64,000 nt of DNA from Rhizobiales bacterium 65-79 (GTDB taxonomy: Bacteria > Pseudomonadota > Alphaproteobacteria > Rhizobiales > Rhizobiaceae): assembly GCA_001896885.1 (NCBI GenBank), contig MKRJ01000044.1:45714-109713 (forward strand). The letters run 5' to 3'. The translations under genes and the position numbers were made by a program. This document shows, piece by piece, positions 16,488-24,489 of the stretch. Position 1 is the stretch's first letter; each line of letters begins with the position of its first letter. The notes under the pieces are model-generated. The model did not search any database and was not told the DNA's origin. It saw only the letters and a program-made list of their open reading frames with translations.

Positions 16488-16865
16488 TCAGATGATCCAG
16501 CTTTCCGGCTTGCGGATCGGTTCGTTGCGGTTCAGCGCTTGCATGCCGAGGACGACGCGGACGATGAACCATACCGCGACCGCGATGAAAAGGATGAAAC
16601 CGATCAGGAGGATCGTCAGCACCACGGCGATCAGGGAATAGAGCAGGCCGATCCAGAAGGTGCGGATCGCCCAGGTGTAGTGCGTTTCGACCCAGGCTTC
16701 CGACTTGCCGCGGTTGATATATGCCATGACCACGCCGATCAGCGGCGTCACACCGATGACGAAGCCGGCCAGATAAAGGATATAGACGGCCATCATGTTG
16801 GACGGGCCGGGTTCCAGCCAGCGGTCGGTCTGGCGCGGCGCGGGCGTGGTATTCTGATCGCTCAT
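16488..16865 (-). CDS. DUF4870-type small membrane protein
   Basis: A 125-aa inner-membrane protein with about three hydrophobic segments (MMAVYILYLAGFVIGVTPLIG, FWIGLLYSLIAVVLTILLIG and FILFIAVAVWFIVRVVLGMQ). The pattern and the motif GMQALNRNE match DUF4870/Tic20-like proteins of unknown function. It sits between glcE and glcF on the same strand with short gaps, so it is probably co-transcribed with them. It may help assemble or anchor the oxidase, but nothing in the sequence proves that. Confidence 0.8.
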   Translation of the reverse strand: MSDQNTTPAPRQTDRWLEPGPSNMMAVYILYLAGFVIGVTPLIGVVMAYINRGKSEAWVETHYTWAIRTFWIGLLYSLIAVVLTILLIGFILFIAVAVWFIVRVVLGMQALNRNEPIRKPESWII

Positions 16866-16905
16866 GTCGGTATCCCCCTGTTCATCGACATTTCATCCTA
16901 GCAAA

Positions 16906-18114
16906 TCAGCCCGTTCCCGACATCCGCCCGGGGTTGAGTATCCCCTTCGGATCGAACTCGGCCTTGAGGCGGGCGGAAAGGGCGGCGAGCGCCGGCGGCT
17001 GGGGCTCGAACACATCGAGAGCGGCGCGCTCGGGTTCGGCGGCGCGGATGAGCGTCGCGTGGCCGCCGCCGAAGCGGCGGATCATGGCGCGCAATGCAGA
17101 GGCTTCCGGATCGGCCTCCATCTCGAGCCAGATCAGCCCACCCTGCCAGTCGTAGAAGGCGTTGGCGCCGGCCTGCCGGCGCAGCGCGTCCACCATGCGG
17201 TGGGCTTCCGACGGCGCCATCGACACGCGCCAGACCGGCTTCTTCCCGCCGGCGAATGGCGCGCAGTCGCGGATGTCGCGCCACAGCGCACGCGACTGCT
17301 CGGCGCCGATCTCCTGCATCTCGCCGGCGGCCTTCAGCAGATCCTTCAGATGGCCGATGCGCCAGGCGACGGATGGCGTCACGCCTTCGACGCGCAACAG
17401 CGTCGCGGCCGCGCCGGACAGCGCGCCACCGGCCACCTTGCCCGAGACCAGCACCGGGAGGTGCGCTGCTCCGGACACCTCGGCGCTGGAGCCCATCGCG
17501 TGCGCCATGACGTTCGCCGCGACATCGTCGGTGAGGTCGCGCACGGCGAGGGTCGTCTCGGTCTCGGCAGCCGGCAGCACCTTGAACGTCAAATCCGTGA
17601 CGACGGCGAGCGTGCCCCACGAGCCGGCCATGGCCTTGGAGAGATCGTAGCCAGTGACGTTCTTGACGACGCGGCCGCCCGACTTGAAGGCCTCTCCGCG
17701 CCCGGAGACGGCATGGATGCCGAGGATGTGGTCGCGCGCGGCGCCCGCCTTGATACGGCGCGGTCCGGAAATGTTCGCAGCAAGCACGCCCCCGATCGTG
17801 CCCCTGCCCGGCCCATCGCCGAAGAGCGGACCGTAGTCCATCGGCTCGAAGGCAAGCTGCTGGCGGTTGTCGTCGAGCAGTTTCCCGATCTCGGCAAGCG
17901 GCGTTCCCGCCTTGGCCGACAGGATCAACTCTTCCGGCTCGTAGAGCGTGACGCCGGACAGGGCTGACAGGTCGAGCGTGTGCGCCGCCTGCACCAGCCG
18001 GCCGATGCCGCGCTTCGAGCCATGGCCGACGATTTCCAGCGGCGCTTCTTCCGACAGGGCGCCCAGAACGACGGAGAGGACCTCCTCGGAGGAGGACGGG
18101 GTGAAGGTGGTCAT
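16906..18114 (-). CDS. glcE: Glycolate oxidase FAD-binding subunit
   Basis: A 402-aa flavoprotein subunit of glycolate oxidase. It has a shortened PCMH-type FAD-binding domain (GHGSKRGIGR, MDYGPLFGDGPGRGTIGGVLAANISGPRR) and the C-terminal motif LKAEFDPKGILNPGRM. Family length is about 350-410 aa. It follows glcD after the DUF559 cassette (18128-18649) and precedes the DUF4870 gene and glcF. The ATG at 18114 is the first of the domain. The inserted cassette might lower expression of this gene and those downstream. Confidence 0.94.
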   Translation of the reverse strand: MTTFTPSSSEEVLSVVLGALSEEAPLEIVGHGSKRGIGRLVQAAHTLDLSALSGVTLYEPEELILSAKAGTPLAEIGKLLDDNRQQLAFEPMDYGPLFGDGPGRGTIGGVLAANISGPRRIKAGAARDHILGIHAVSGRGEAFKSGGRVVKNVTGYDLSKAMAGSWGTLAVVTDLTFKVLPAAETETTLAVRDLTDDVAANVMAHAMGSSAEVSGAAHLPVLVSGKVAGGALSGAAATLLRVEGVTPSVAWRIGHLKDLLKAAGEMQEIGAEQSRALWRDIRDCAPFAGGKKPVWRVSMAPSEAHRMVDALRRQAGANAFYDWQGGLIWLEMEADPEASALRAMIRRFGGGHATLIRAAEPERAALDVFEPQPPALAALSARLKAEFDPKGILNPGRMSGTG

Positions 18115-18127
18115 GGGCGCAGGCGTC

Positions 18128-18178
18128 TTTCCTCACCCCTTTGGGGGGAGGTGCCGAGCGAAGCGAGGCGGAGAGGGG
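18128..18178 (-). repeat. Inverted repeat of DUF559 cassette, glcE side
   Basis: This 52-bp unit is the inverted partner of 18598-18649 with 47 of 52 positions identical, counting the base shared with the DUF559 stop codon at 18179. It begins TTTCCTC and ends CGGAGAGGGGT. It is palindromic inside, like the other RIME-like units of this window. Confidence 0.85.
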
Positions 18179-18595
18179 TCATGGTCGTTCCCTCCGCCTC
18201 ATAAATCGGAGTTCAGTGGCTGCTAGGTTCTGGGGGAATTGTCCTTCTAGAGCAGCAAGGATTGTTCGACAAACCTCCTCTCGCCTCCTGAGTACATCGC
18301 CGTTCCAAAAGCGAACGACCGAATACCCTTGATCAGACATGTACCTGTCGCGATTTGCATCATGCGCACTGCCAATGTGCTGCGAGCCGTCAACCTCGAC
18401 AACGAGAAGCTGCTTTCGGCAAAGGAAATCAGCATAGTAGGGACCAATCGGGAACTGGCGAACGAACTTGAAACCGCCAAGCCTGGATCCCTTCAGTTCA
18501 TTCCAAAGCACGGCTTCGGCCATGTTGTCGCCGTGGCGCAATTGCCGGGCTCGGTCGTTCGTTTGGCTGTCACGCTTTCGGGTCTTGTATTCCAC
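18179..18595 (-). CDS. DUF559 domain (Vsr-like endonuclease fold) protein
   Basis: A 138-aa DUF559 protein, a family related to very-short-patch-repair endonucleases. Motifs in order: LWNELKGSRLGGFKFVRQFP, IGPYYADFLC, LLVVEVDGSQH and GYSVVRFWNGDVL; Asp of YADF, and Glu and Asp of VEVDG, are the likely metal-binding residues. The GTG start at 18595 uses GGAGAGGGG from the flanking repeat as its ribosome-binding site, and the stop codon touches the opposite repeat. The coding sequence is visibly poorer in GC than the glc genes, suggesting transfer. It separates glcD from glcE. Confidence 0.88.
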   Translation of the reverse strand: MEYKTRKRDSQTNDRARQLRHGDNMAEAVLWNELKGSRLGGFKFVRQFPIGPYYADFLCRKQLLVVEVDGSQHIGSAHDANRDRYMSDQGYSVVRFWNGDVLRRREEVCRTILAALEGQFPQNLAATELRFMRRRERP

Positions 18596-18597
18596 CT

Positions 18598-18649
18598 ACC
18601 CCTCTCCGCCTCGCTATGCTCGGCACCTCTCCCCAAGGGGGAGAGGAAA
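18598..18649 (+). repeat. Inverted repeat of DUF559 cassette, glcD side
   Basis: The 52-bp partner of 18128-18178. Its outer end touches the glcD stop codon at 18650, and its inner end gives the ribosome-binding sequence of the DUF559 gene. The cassette including both repeats is 522 bp. Confidence 0.85.
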
Positions 18650-20146
18650 TTAGAACCTCGGTATGTCCGGGAACGGCATCTGTCCCCGGTGGATATGCAT
18701 GCGTCCGAGTTCCGCGCAGCGGCGCAATTGCGGGAACACCTTGCCAGGATTGAGGAGATGGCCGGGGTCGAAGGCGCATTTGACCCGCATCTGCTGGTCG
18801 AGGTCGGTCTGGTTGAACATCTCGCCCATCAGGTCGCGCTTCTCGACGCCGACTCCATGCTCGCCGGTCAGGACACCCCCGACCTTGACGCAGAGTTTCA
18901 GGATATCCGCGCCGAAGGCCTCGGCCTTGTCGAGTTCGCCGGGGATGTTGGCGTCGTAGAGGATGAGCGGGTGGAGATTGCCGTCGCCGGCGTGGAAGAC
19001 ATTGGCGACGCGCAGCCCGTATTTCTCCGACAATTCGCGCATGCCGTGAAGCACGCGCGGCAGTTCCTTACGCGGGATCGTGCCGTCCATGCAGTAATAA
19101 TCCGGCGAGATGCGGCCGACCGCCGGGAAGGCAGCCTTGCGCCCGAGCCAGAAAACCAGCCGTTCCTCCTCCGATTGCGAGATACGGCAGGTGACCGACC
19201 CGTTCTGCCGCGCGATTTCCTCGACGCGACCGATCAGATGGTCGAGTTCGGCCCCGCAACCGTCGAGCTCGACGATCAGCAGCGCCTCGACGTCGAGCGG
19301 ATAGCCGGCATGGACGAAAGCCTCGGCGGCGTGGATCGCCGGCCGGTCCATCATCTCCATGCCGCCCGGAATGATCCCGGCGGCGATGATATCCGCCACG
19401 CACTGCCCCGCCTCCTCGCTCGACGGAAAGCCGACCAGAAGCGCGCGCGCCATGTCGGGCCGCTTGAGGATGCGCACGGTGACCTCGGTGACGACACCGA
19501 GCAGGCCTTCCGAGCCGGTCATGATGCCGAGCAGATCGTAGCCTTCCGCATCCAGGTGCCGGCCGCCGAGGCGTACGATCTCGCCATTCATCAGCACCAT
19601 CTCGATGCCGAGCACGTTGTTGGCGGTCAGCCCGTATTTCAGGCAGTGCACGCCGCCTGAGTTCTCCGCCACATTGCCGCCGATCGAGCAGGCGATCTGC
19701 GAGGAAGGATCGGGCGCGTAATAGAAACCGTCCTGCTCGACCGCGATCGAGATGCCGAGATTGGTGACGCCGGGCTGCGCCACCACGATCCGGTTCGGGT
19801 AGTCGATGTCGAGGATGCGGTTGAACCGGCTCATCACCAGGAGGACGGCGTCCTCCAGCGGCAGCGCCCCGCCCGAGAGCGAGGTGCCGGAGCCGCGCGG
19901 CACCACCTTTATGTTCCGCTCGTTGCAATATTTGAGGATGCGCGCGACCTGCCGGGTCGTCTCGGGCAGCACGACGACCATGGGAAGCTGGCGATAGGCG
20001 GTCAGCCCGTCCGTCTCGAAGGCGCGCATCTCGCTCGTCGCATCGACCACGCCCTCGCCCGGCACGATCAGCCGCATGTCGGCGACGATCTCGGCGCGCC
20101 TCGCCAGCGTCGCCTTGTCCGAAGGGGGCATCGTCAGACCGGACAT
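18650..20146 (-). CDS. glcD: Glycolate oxidase catalytic FAD subunit
   Basis: Main flavoprotein subunit oxidising glycolate to glyoxylate, 498 aa. The FAD_binding_4 domain has VVPRGSGTSLSGGALP and ACSIGGNVAENSGGVHCLKYG; the FAD-oxidase C-terminal domain has VANVFHAGDGNLHP and LTGEHGVGVEKR. Length and motifs are standard. The ATG at 20146 follows a TTG that could also initiate. It leads the minus-strand series glcD-DUF559-glcE-DUF4870-glcF and is divergent from lutABC across a 187-bp region with an inverted repeat. D-lactate dehydrogenases share this fold, but the glcE/glcF context favours glycolate. Confidence 0.94.
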   Translation of the reverse strand: MSGLTMPPSDKATLARRAEIVADMRLIVPGEGVVDATSEMRAFETDGLTAYRQLPMVVVLPETTRQVARILKYCNERNIKVVPRGSGTSLSGGALPLEDAVLLVMSRFNRILDIDYPNRIVVAQPGVTNLGISIAVEQDGFYYAPDPSSQIACSIGGNVAENSGGVHCLKYGLTANNVLGIEMVLMNGEIVRLGGRHLDAEGYDLLGIMTGSEGLLGVVTEVTVRILKRPDMARALLVGFPSSEEAGQCVADIIAAGIIPGGMEMMDRPAIHAAEAFVHAGYPLDVEALLIVELDGCGAELDHLIGRVEEIARQNGSVTCRISQSEEERLVFWLGRKAAFPAVGRISPDYYCMDGTIPRKELPRVLHGMRELSEKYGLRVANVFHAGDGNLHPLILYDANIPGELDKAEAFGADILKLCVKVGGVLTGEHGVGVEKRDLMGEMFNQTDLDQQMRVKCAFDPGHLLNPGKVFPQLRRCAELGRMHIHRGQMPFPDIPRF

Positions 20147-20211
20147 CAAGCCTTTACCCGCCTGTTAAGCTCATGGCTGTTTAGCCACGTTCTGTTAGAC
20201 TGGCAAACAGC

Positions 20212-20270
20212 CCCGGAAAATATACGACAAATCGTTTGACCGGTTCTTGCCGGCGCTTCTATTTTCCGGG
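20212..20270. promoter_or_regulatory. Inverted repeat between divergent glcD and lutA
   Basis: CCCGGAAAATA (20212-20222) and TATTTTCCGGG (20260-20270) are perfect 11-bp complements 37 bp apart. They lie between the two divergent starts. The spacing would suit a dimeric regulator bound at two sites with looping, such as a GntR-type carboxylate sensor, but no regulator gene is adjacent. Confidence 0.45.
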
Positions 20271-20333
20271 CGGCAGAATGGCAGCAAGAGCACACATAAT
20301 CATGCACAATCCGGTTTCCAGAAAGCGTGCTCG

Positions 20334-21107
20334 ATGAACGATCAGACGCCCTTCCGGCCGCGCGTCGGCCTGTTCGTCACCTGCCTTGTCGACCTCTTCC
20401 GGCCGACCATCGGCTTCGCCGCGGTCAAGCTGATCGAGGATTCAGGCTGCACCGTCGAAGTGCCGGCGGCGCAGACCTGCTGCGGCCAGCCGGCCTACAA
20501 TTCCGGCGACCGTGCCGACACGAAAGCGATCGCGAAGAACACGATCGAGGCCTTCGAGGAATACGACTATGTCGTGGCGCCGTCGGGCTCCTGCGCGGGC
20601 ATGCTGAAGAAGCACTATCCGGGGCTCTTCAAGGGCGAGGCGAAATGGGAGGCGCGCGCCGCCGACTTCGCCGCCAAGGTGCACGAGTTGGTCAGCTTCC
20701 TCGTCGACATACGCGGCGTGCAGTCGGTACCGGCGCGCTTCAGCGGGTCGGTGACCTATCACGATTCCTGCTCCGGCCTGCGCGAGCTCGGCATCCGGGC
20801 GCAGCCGCGTGCCCTTCTCGGCACGATCAAGGGGCTGAAGCTCAAGGAACTGAAGGAAGCGGACGTCTGCTGCGGCTTCGGCGGAACGTTCTGCGTCAAA
20901 TATCCCGACATCTCCAATGGCATCGTCGAGAAGAAGACGGAGCGGATCGACGAGACGGGCGCCGGCACCCTGCTCGCCGGCGATCTCGGCTGCCTGATGA
21001 ACATGGCCGGCAAACTGAAGCGCGAGGGATCGAAGGTGGAGACGCGGCACGTCGCGGAAGTGCTCGCCGGCATGACCGACGGCCCGCCGATCGGCGGGAA
21101 GGGGTGA
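20334..21107 (+). CDS. lutA: L-lactate utilization Fe-S protein LutA
   Basis: A 257-aa CCG-domain protein (LutA/YkgE), part of the LutABC complex oxidising L-lactate to pyruvate. The two cysteine-rich domains show QTCCGQPAYNSG (with VTCLVDLF earlier) and YHDSCSGLRELG with DVCCGFGGTFCVKYPDIS. The ATG at 20334 starts the conserved domain; the frame is open upstream but not homologous. No strong ribosome-binding site is visible. lutB follows after 126 bp, a rather long gap for this operon. Confidence 0.92.
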   Translation: MNDQTPFRPRVGLFVTCLVDLFRPTIGFAAVKLIEDSGCTVEVPAAQTCCGQPAYNSGDRADTKAIAKNTIEAFEEYDYVVAPSGSCAGMLKKHYPGLFKGEAKWEARAADFAAKVHELVSFLVDIRGVQSVPARFSGSVTYHDSCSGLRELGIRAQPRALLGTIKGLKLKELKEADVCCGFGGTFCVKYPDISNGIVEKKTERIDETGAGTLLAGDLGCLMNMAGKLKREGSKVETRHVAEVLAGMTDGPPIGGKG

Positions 21108-21233
21108 GGGCATGACCAGAGATCGGGTTCCAGCCCTACGTCGCCCCCCTCTGTCCTGCCGGGGACGCGACGGAATTCGCCGGAGATGGTCCACGGCTCG
21201 CGACGCTGCGGTCACGCAAGCAGAGGCCATGCC

Positions 21234-22688
21234 ATGCAGATAACATCCCCCCGCTTCAAGCAGAACGCGCGCGAAGCGCTGGCGGACCCGCAACTGCAGA
21301 AGGCGATGGGCAACGTGCGCGGCGGCTTCATCGACAAGCGCCAGGCGGCGATCGACGCCCTGCCCGAGTTCGACGCGCTGCGCGACAACGCCCGCGCCAT
21401 CAAGGACCATACGCTCGCCAATTTGGACCTCTATCTCGAAGCCTATGAGGCAAAGGTCAGGGCCGCCGGCGGCTTCGTCCACTGGGCGGAGACGGCGGAG
21501 GACGCGCGCAACGTCATCCTCGACATCTGCCGCGCGGCGGGAGCCCGCACCGTGACCAAGGGCAAGTCGATGATCACGGAGGAGATCGGGCTGAACGAAT
21601 TCTTCGAGAAGAACGGCGTCAGCCCGGTCGAGACCGATCTAGGCGAATACATCATCCAGCTTCGCGGCGAGCATCCGAGCCACATCATCGCGCCGGCGGT
21701 GCACCTCAACAAGGAGCAGGTGGAGGAGGATTTCCGCCGCGTGCACGACCACCTGCCGGCGGCGCGCGACCTCTCGGAACCCGAAGCGCTGCTCGGCGAG
21801 GCGCGGCGCGTGCTGCGCGCCAAATATTTCGACGCCGATGTCGGCATCACCGGGGCCAATTTCCTGGTCGCCGAGACGGGCTCGTCCATCATCGTCACCA
21901 ACGAGGGCAATGGCGACCTGACGCAGATCCTGCCGAAGGTGCATATCGTTCTGGCGTCGCTGGAAAAGATCGTGCCGACGCTGGAGGACGCGGCGCAGAT
22001 CCTGCGCGTGCTGGCGCGTTCGGCGACCGGGCAGGACATGAGCGTCTATACGACCGTCTCGACGGGTCCGCGCCGGCCGGGCGACCCGGACGGGCCGGAG
22101 GAATACCATGTCGTGCTCCTCGACAACGGCCGCTCCTCCATGCTCGGCACGGAGTTCCAGGACATGCTGCGCTGCATACGCTGCGGCGCCTGCATGAACC
22201 ACTGTCCCGTCTATCACGAGATCGGCGGCCACGCCTATGGCTGGGTCTATCCGGGGCCGATGGGCGCGGTGCTGACGCCGGCGCTGATCGGAGTGGACAA
22301 GGCCGGCCACCTGCCGAACGCCTCCACCTTCTGCGGGCGCTGCGAGAGCGTGTGCCCGATGCGCATCCCGCTGCCGAAGATGATGCGGCACTGGCGCGAG
22401 CGCGAGTTCGAGCGCGGGCTGAACCCGGCGACGGCGCGCGGCGGGCTGAAATTCTGGGCCTTTTTCGCGAAACGGCCGCGGCTCTACCGGCTCGCCACGT
22501 CGATGGCCGTTCCCGTCCTTTCGCTCCTCGGCGGGCGGAAGGGCCGCTTCCGCTCGCTACCGCTCGCCGGAGGCTGGACGAAGTACCGCGACCTGCCGGC
22601 GCCGGAAAGCCGCACCTTCATGCAGCAATGGCATGGCCGCGAGACCTCAAAACAGGAAACGGGTGGGAAACAGGGGGCCGCGCGATGA
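21234..22688 (+). CDS. lutB: L-lactate utilization Fe-S protein LutB
   Basis: A 484-aa LutB/YkgF protein. The N-terminal LUD domain (GARTVTKGKSMITEEIGLNEF, VGITGANFLVAETGS) is followed by two 4Fe-4S motifs, CIRCGACMNHCP and CGRCESVCPM, and a C-terminal DUF3390 region. The ATG at 21234 has AGAGG about seven bases upstream and starts the family homology; an in-frame ATG at 21186 is less likely. Its stop overlaps lutC by four bases. Confidence 0.94.
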   Translation: MQITSPRFKQNAREALADPQLQKAMGNVRGGFIDKRQAAIDALPEFDALRDNARAIKDHTLANLDLYLEAYEAKVRAAGGFVHWAETAEDARNVILDICRAAGARTVTKGKSMITEEIGLNEFFEKNGVSPVETDLGEYIIQLRGEHPSHIIAPAVHLNKEQVEEDFRRVHDHLPAARDLSEPEALLGEARRVLRAKYFDADVGITGANFLVAETGSSIIVTNEGNGDLTQILPKVHIVLASLEKIVPTLEDAAQILRVLARSATGQDMSVYTTVSTGPRRPGDPDGPEEYHVVLLDNGRSSMLGTEFQDMLRCIRCGACMNHCPVYHEIGGHAYGWVYPGPMGAVLTPALIGVDKAGHLPNASTFCGRCESVCPMRIPLPKMMRHWREREFERGLNPATARGGLKFWAFFAKRPRLYRLATSMAVPVLSLLGGRKGRFRSLPLAGGWTKYRDLPAPESRTFMQQWHGRETSKQETGGKQGAAR

Positions 22689-23359
22689 ACGGACGCGAGG
22701 TGATCCTCGGCAAGGTCAGGAAATCGCTCGGCGGCGGCCACAACGACGCGGCGCGCCTGGCGGCGATCGAAGCCCGTCTCGCCAGACCGCCGAAAGGCGT
22801 CATCCCCGAGCGCGGCCAGCTCGACGACAAGGCGCGCCGGCGGCTCTTCATCGCCATGGCCGAGAAGGTCTCGGCGAGCGTAAAGCAGGTCAAGTCTTAT
22901 GACGACGTGCCGAAGGCGGTGGCGGAATATCTGCGCTCGCGCAATCTGCCTGCGGCGATCCGGATCGGCAACGACAGGCGGCTGGTGAAGCTGCCGTGGA
23001 CCTCGCAGCGCGCGCTCGAAATCAAGCACGGGCCGTCGGACGGGGACGACGAGGCCGGCGTCAGCCACGCCTTCGGCGCCATCGCGGAAAGCGGCACGCT
23101 GGTGCTGACCTCGGGAGGCGACAACCCGACGACGATCAATTTCCTGCCGGAACACCACATCGTCGTCGTCGACGCGAAGGATGTCGCCGGCGACATGGAG
23201 AGCGTGCTTTCCAGGCTGCGCAGGAAGTACGGCAAGGGCGAGATGCCGCGCACGCTGAACTTCATCACCGGCCCGTCGCGCTCCGGCGACATCGAGCAGA
23301 AACTGCTTCTCGGCGCGCACGGCCCGCGCGCGCTGCACGTCATCCTGGTCGGCGGCTAG
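22685..23359 (+). CDS. lutC: L-lactate utilization protein LutC
   Basis: A 224-aa LUD-domain protein (LutC/YkgG), third part of the lactate oxidation complex. The core reads AGVSHAFGAIAESGTLVLTSG, PTTINFLPEHHIVVVDAKDV and LNFITGPSRSGDIEQKLLLGAHGPRALHVILV, the last being the family signature. The start overlaps the lutB stop (ATGA). A metallophosphoesterase gene begins 8 bp after the stop. Confidence 0.94.
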   Translation: MNGREVILGKVRKSLGGGHNDAARLAAIEARLARPPKGVIPERGQLDDKARRRLFIAMAEKVSASVKQVKSYDDVPKAVAEYLRSRNLPAAIRIGNDRRLVKLPWTSQRALEIKHGPSDGDDEAGVSHAFGAIAESGTLVLTSGGDNPTTINFLPEHHIVVVDAKDVAGDMESVLSRLRRKYGKGEMPRTLNFITGPSRSGDIEQKLLLGAHGPRALHVILVGG

Positions 23360-23367
23360 GATCGAGG

Positions 23368-24123
23368 GTGGCCGGCGTCCACCTCCTCGACGCGCGCGGC
23401 CCGGAAGGGATACGGATCTACGCCATCGGCGACGTGCACGGGCGGCTCGACCTGCTCGAACCGATGCATGAGCAGATCCGTGCGGATATCATGGCGGCGA
23501 CGCCGCCGGACTGGCGCATCCTCCATCTCGGCGACTACACCGACCGCGGGCCGGCCTCGAAGGACGTCCTGGACTTCCTGATCACGGCGCAGGCGCTCGA
23601 CCGCAGGATCATCTCGCTGATGGGAAACCATGATTGGGGCGTGCTGGATTTCCTCGCCGATCCCAATCCCTACGGCCTCTTCGCGACCAATGGCGGCGCC
23701 GAGACGGCGCGCTCCTACGGGGTCGAGCTCGGCTTTTCATCCGACGCGGCGCTGAGGCAAGGACATGCCGAATTCAGCTCCGCCATGCCGCCGGAACACG
23801 TCGCTTTCCTCCGCGCGCTGCCGCGCTCGGTCACTTTCGGGGACTTCTTCTTCTGCCATGCCGGCGTGAGGCCGGGCGTGCCTCTGGACCGCCAGAACCC
23901 GGAGGACCTGATCTGGATCCGCGATGCATTCCTCGACCATCCCCTCCTTCACGAGAAGGTGGTGGTGCACGGACACACGCCCTGCGCCGAACCCGAACTG
24001 ATGCCGAACCGGATCAACGTCGATACCGGCGCCTTCTTCTCGGGACGGCTTTCCGCCGTCGTCATCGACGGAACGGAAAAGATGCTGATGGAAGTGCGCG
24101 GGAGGCCGGATAGCCGCTATTAG
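23368..24123 (+). CDS. Metallophosphoesterase (serine/threonine phosphatase-like)
   Basis: A 251-aa calcineurin-like phosphoesterase with the full metal-site set: GDVHGRLDLL, GDYTDRGPAS, MGNHD and VVHGHTP. These resemble bacterial PrpA/lambda-type protein phosphatases and ApaH. The start is assigned to GTG at 23368, just before the first motif, with GAGG immediately upstream; the frame is open further back but that overlaps lutC. The 8-bp gap suggests co-transcription with lutABC, although the function need not be related. Confidence 0.85.
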   Translation: MAGVHLLDARGPEGIRIYAIGDVHGRLDLLEPMHEQIRADIMAATPPDWRILHLGDYTDRGPASKDVLDFLITAQALDRRIISLMGNHDWGVLDFLADPNPYGLFATNGGAETARSYGVELGFSSDAALRQGHAEFSSAMPPEHVAFLRALPRSVTFGDFFFCHAGVRPGVPLDRQNPEDLIWIRDAFLDHPLLHEKVVVHGHTPCAEPELMPNRINVDTGAFFSGRLSAVVIDGTEKMLMEVRGRPDSRY

Positions 24124-24260
24124 CGGATCGCGGCGCCCACGCCGTAGCCGTCGACGACGGCATGCTTGGTGGACGCGTCGGCGCTGTAAATGCCGGCCCC
24201 CCATATCAGAATGCCAGACAGCATTACGAAGGACAGGATAGCTGCTTTCATGGGGGTCAT
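24120..24260 (-). CDS. Small hypothetical protein with hydrophobic N-terminus
   Basis: A 46-residue frame convergent with the phosphoesterase gene (4-bp overlap). It begins MTPMKAAILSFVMLSGILIW, a signal-peptide or membrane-anchor pattern, then a short polar tail with ADASTKHAVVDGYG. An ATG nine bases later is an alternative start. The ribosome-binding site is weak (AGGA at long spacing). No family is recognised. From 24261 to 24489 I see no other gene. Confidence 0.35.
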   Translation of the reverse strand: MTPMKAAILSFVMLSGILIWGAGIYSADASTKHAVVDGYGVGAAIR

Positions 24261-24489
24261 CTCGGTTGGCGTCCTGTCACTTCGCATGTCTAGAGTTACC
24301 AAAATCTTGCCAACAAACGCCGCAAAGAGGACAAAGTTGCCTCAATTCCGATTTTTTCGATTCCGGGGATGCGGTCGTTGCGGAAACGCCACATAAGGCG
24401 GGCCGGTTCCCGGCGGAAGAGGAATCGAGGGCGTCCGCGGGACAAATTTTCCGGCGTGCCAAAAATGCAACGAAAGGCTTGCGATCCGG

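Noticed and set aside
15060..16901. 613-residue plus-strand frame across glcF
   Set aside because: It lacks any recognisable domain, has shadow-type composition and lies opposite glcF and the DUF4870 gene, which are clear.
18179..18595. DUF559 gene as part of a restriction-modification system
   Set aside because: No DNA methyltransferase or other restriction gene lies nearby; the gene stands alone between inverted repeats in a metabolic operon.
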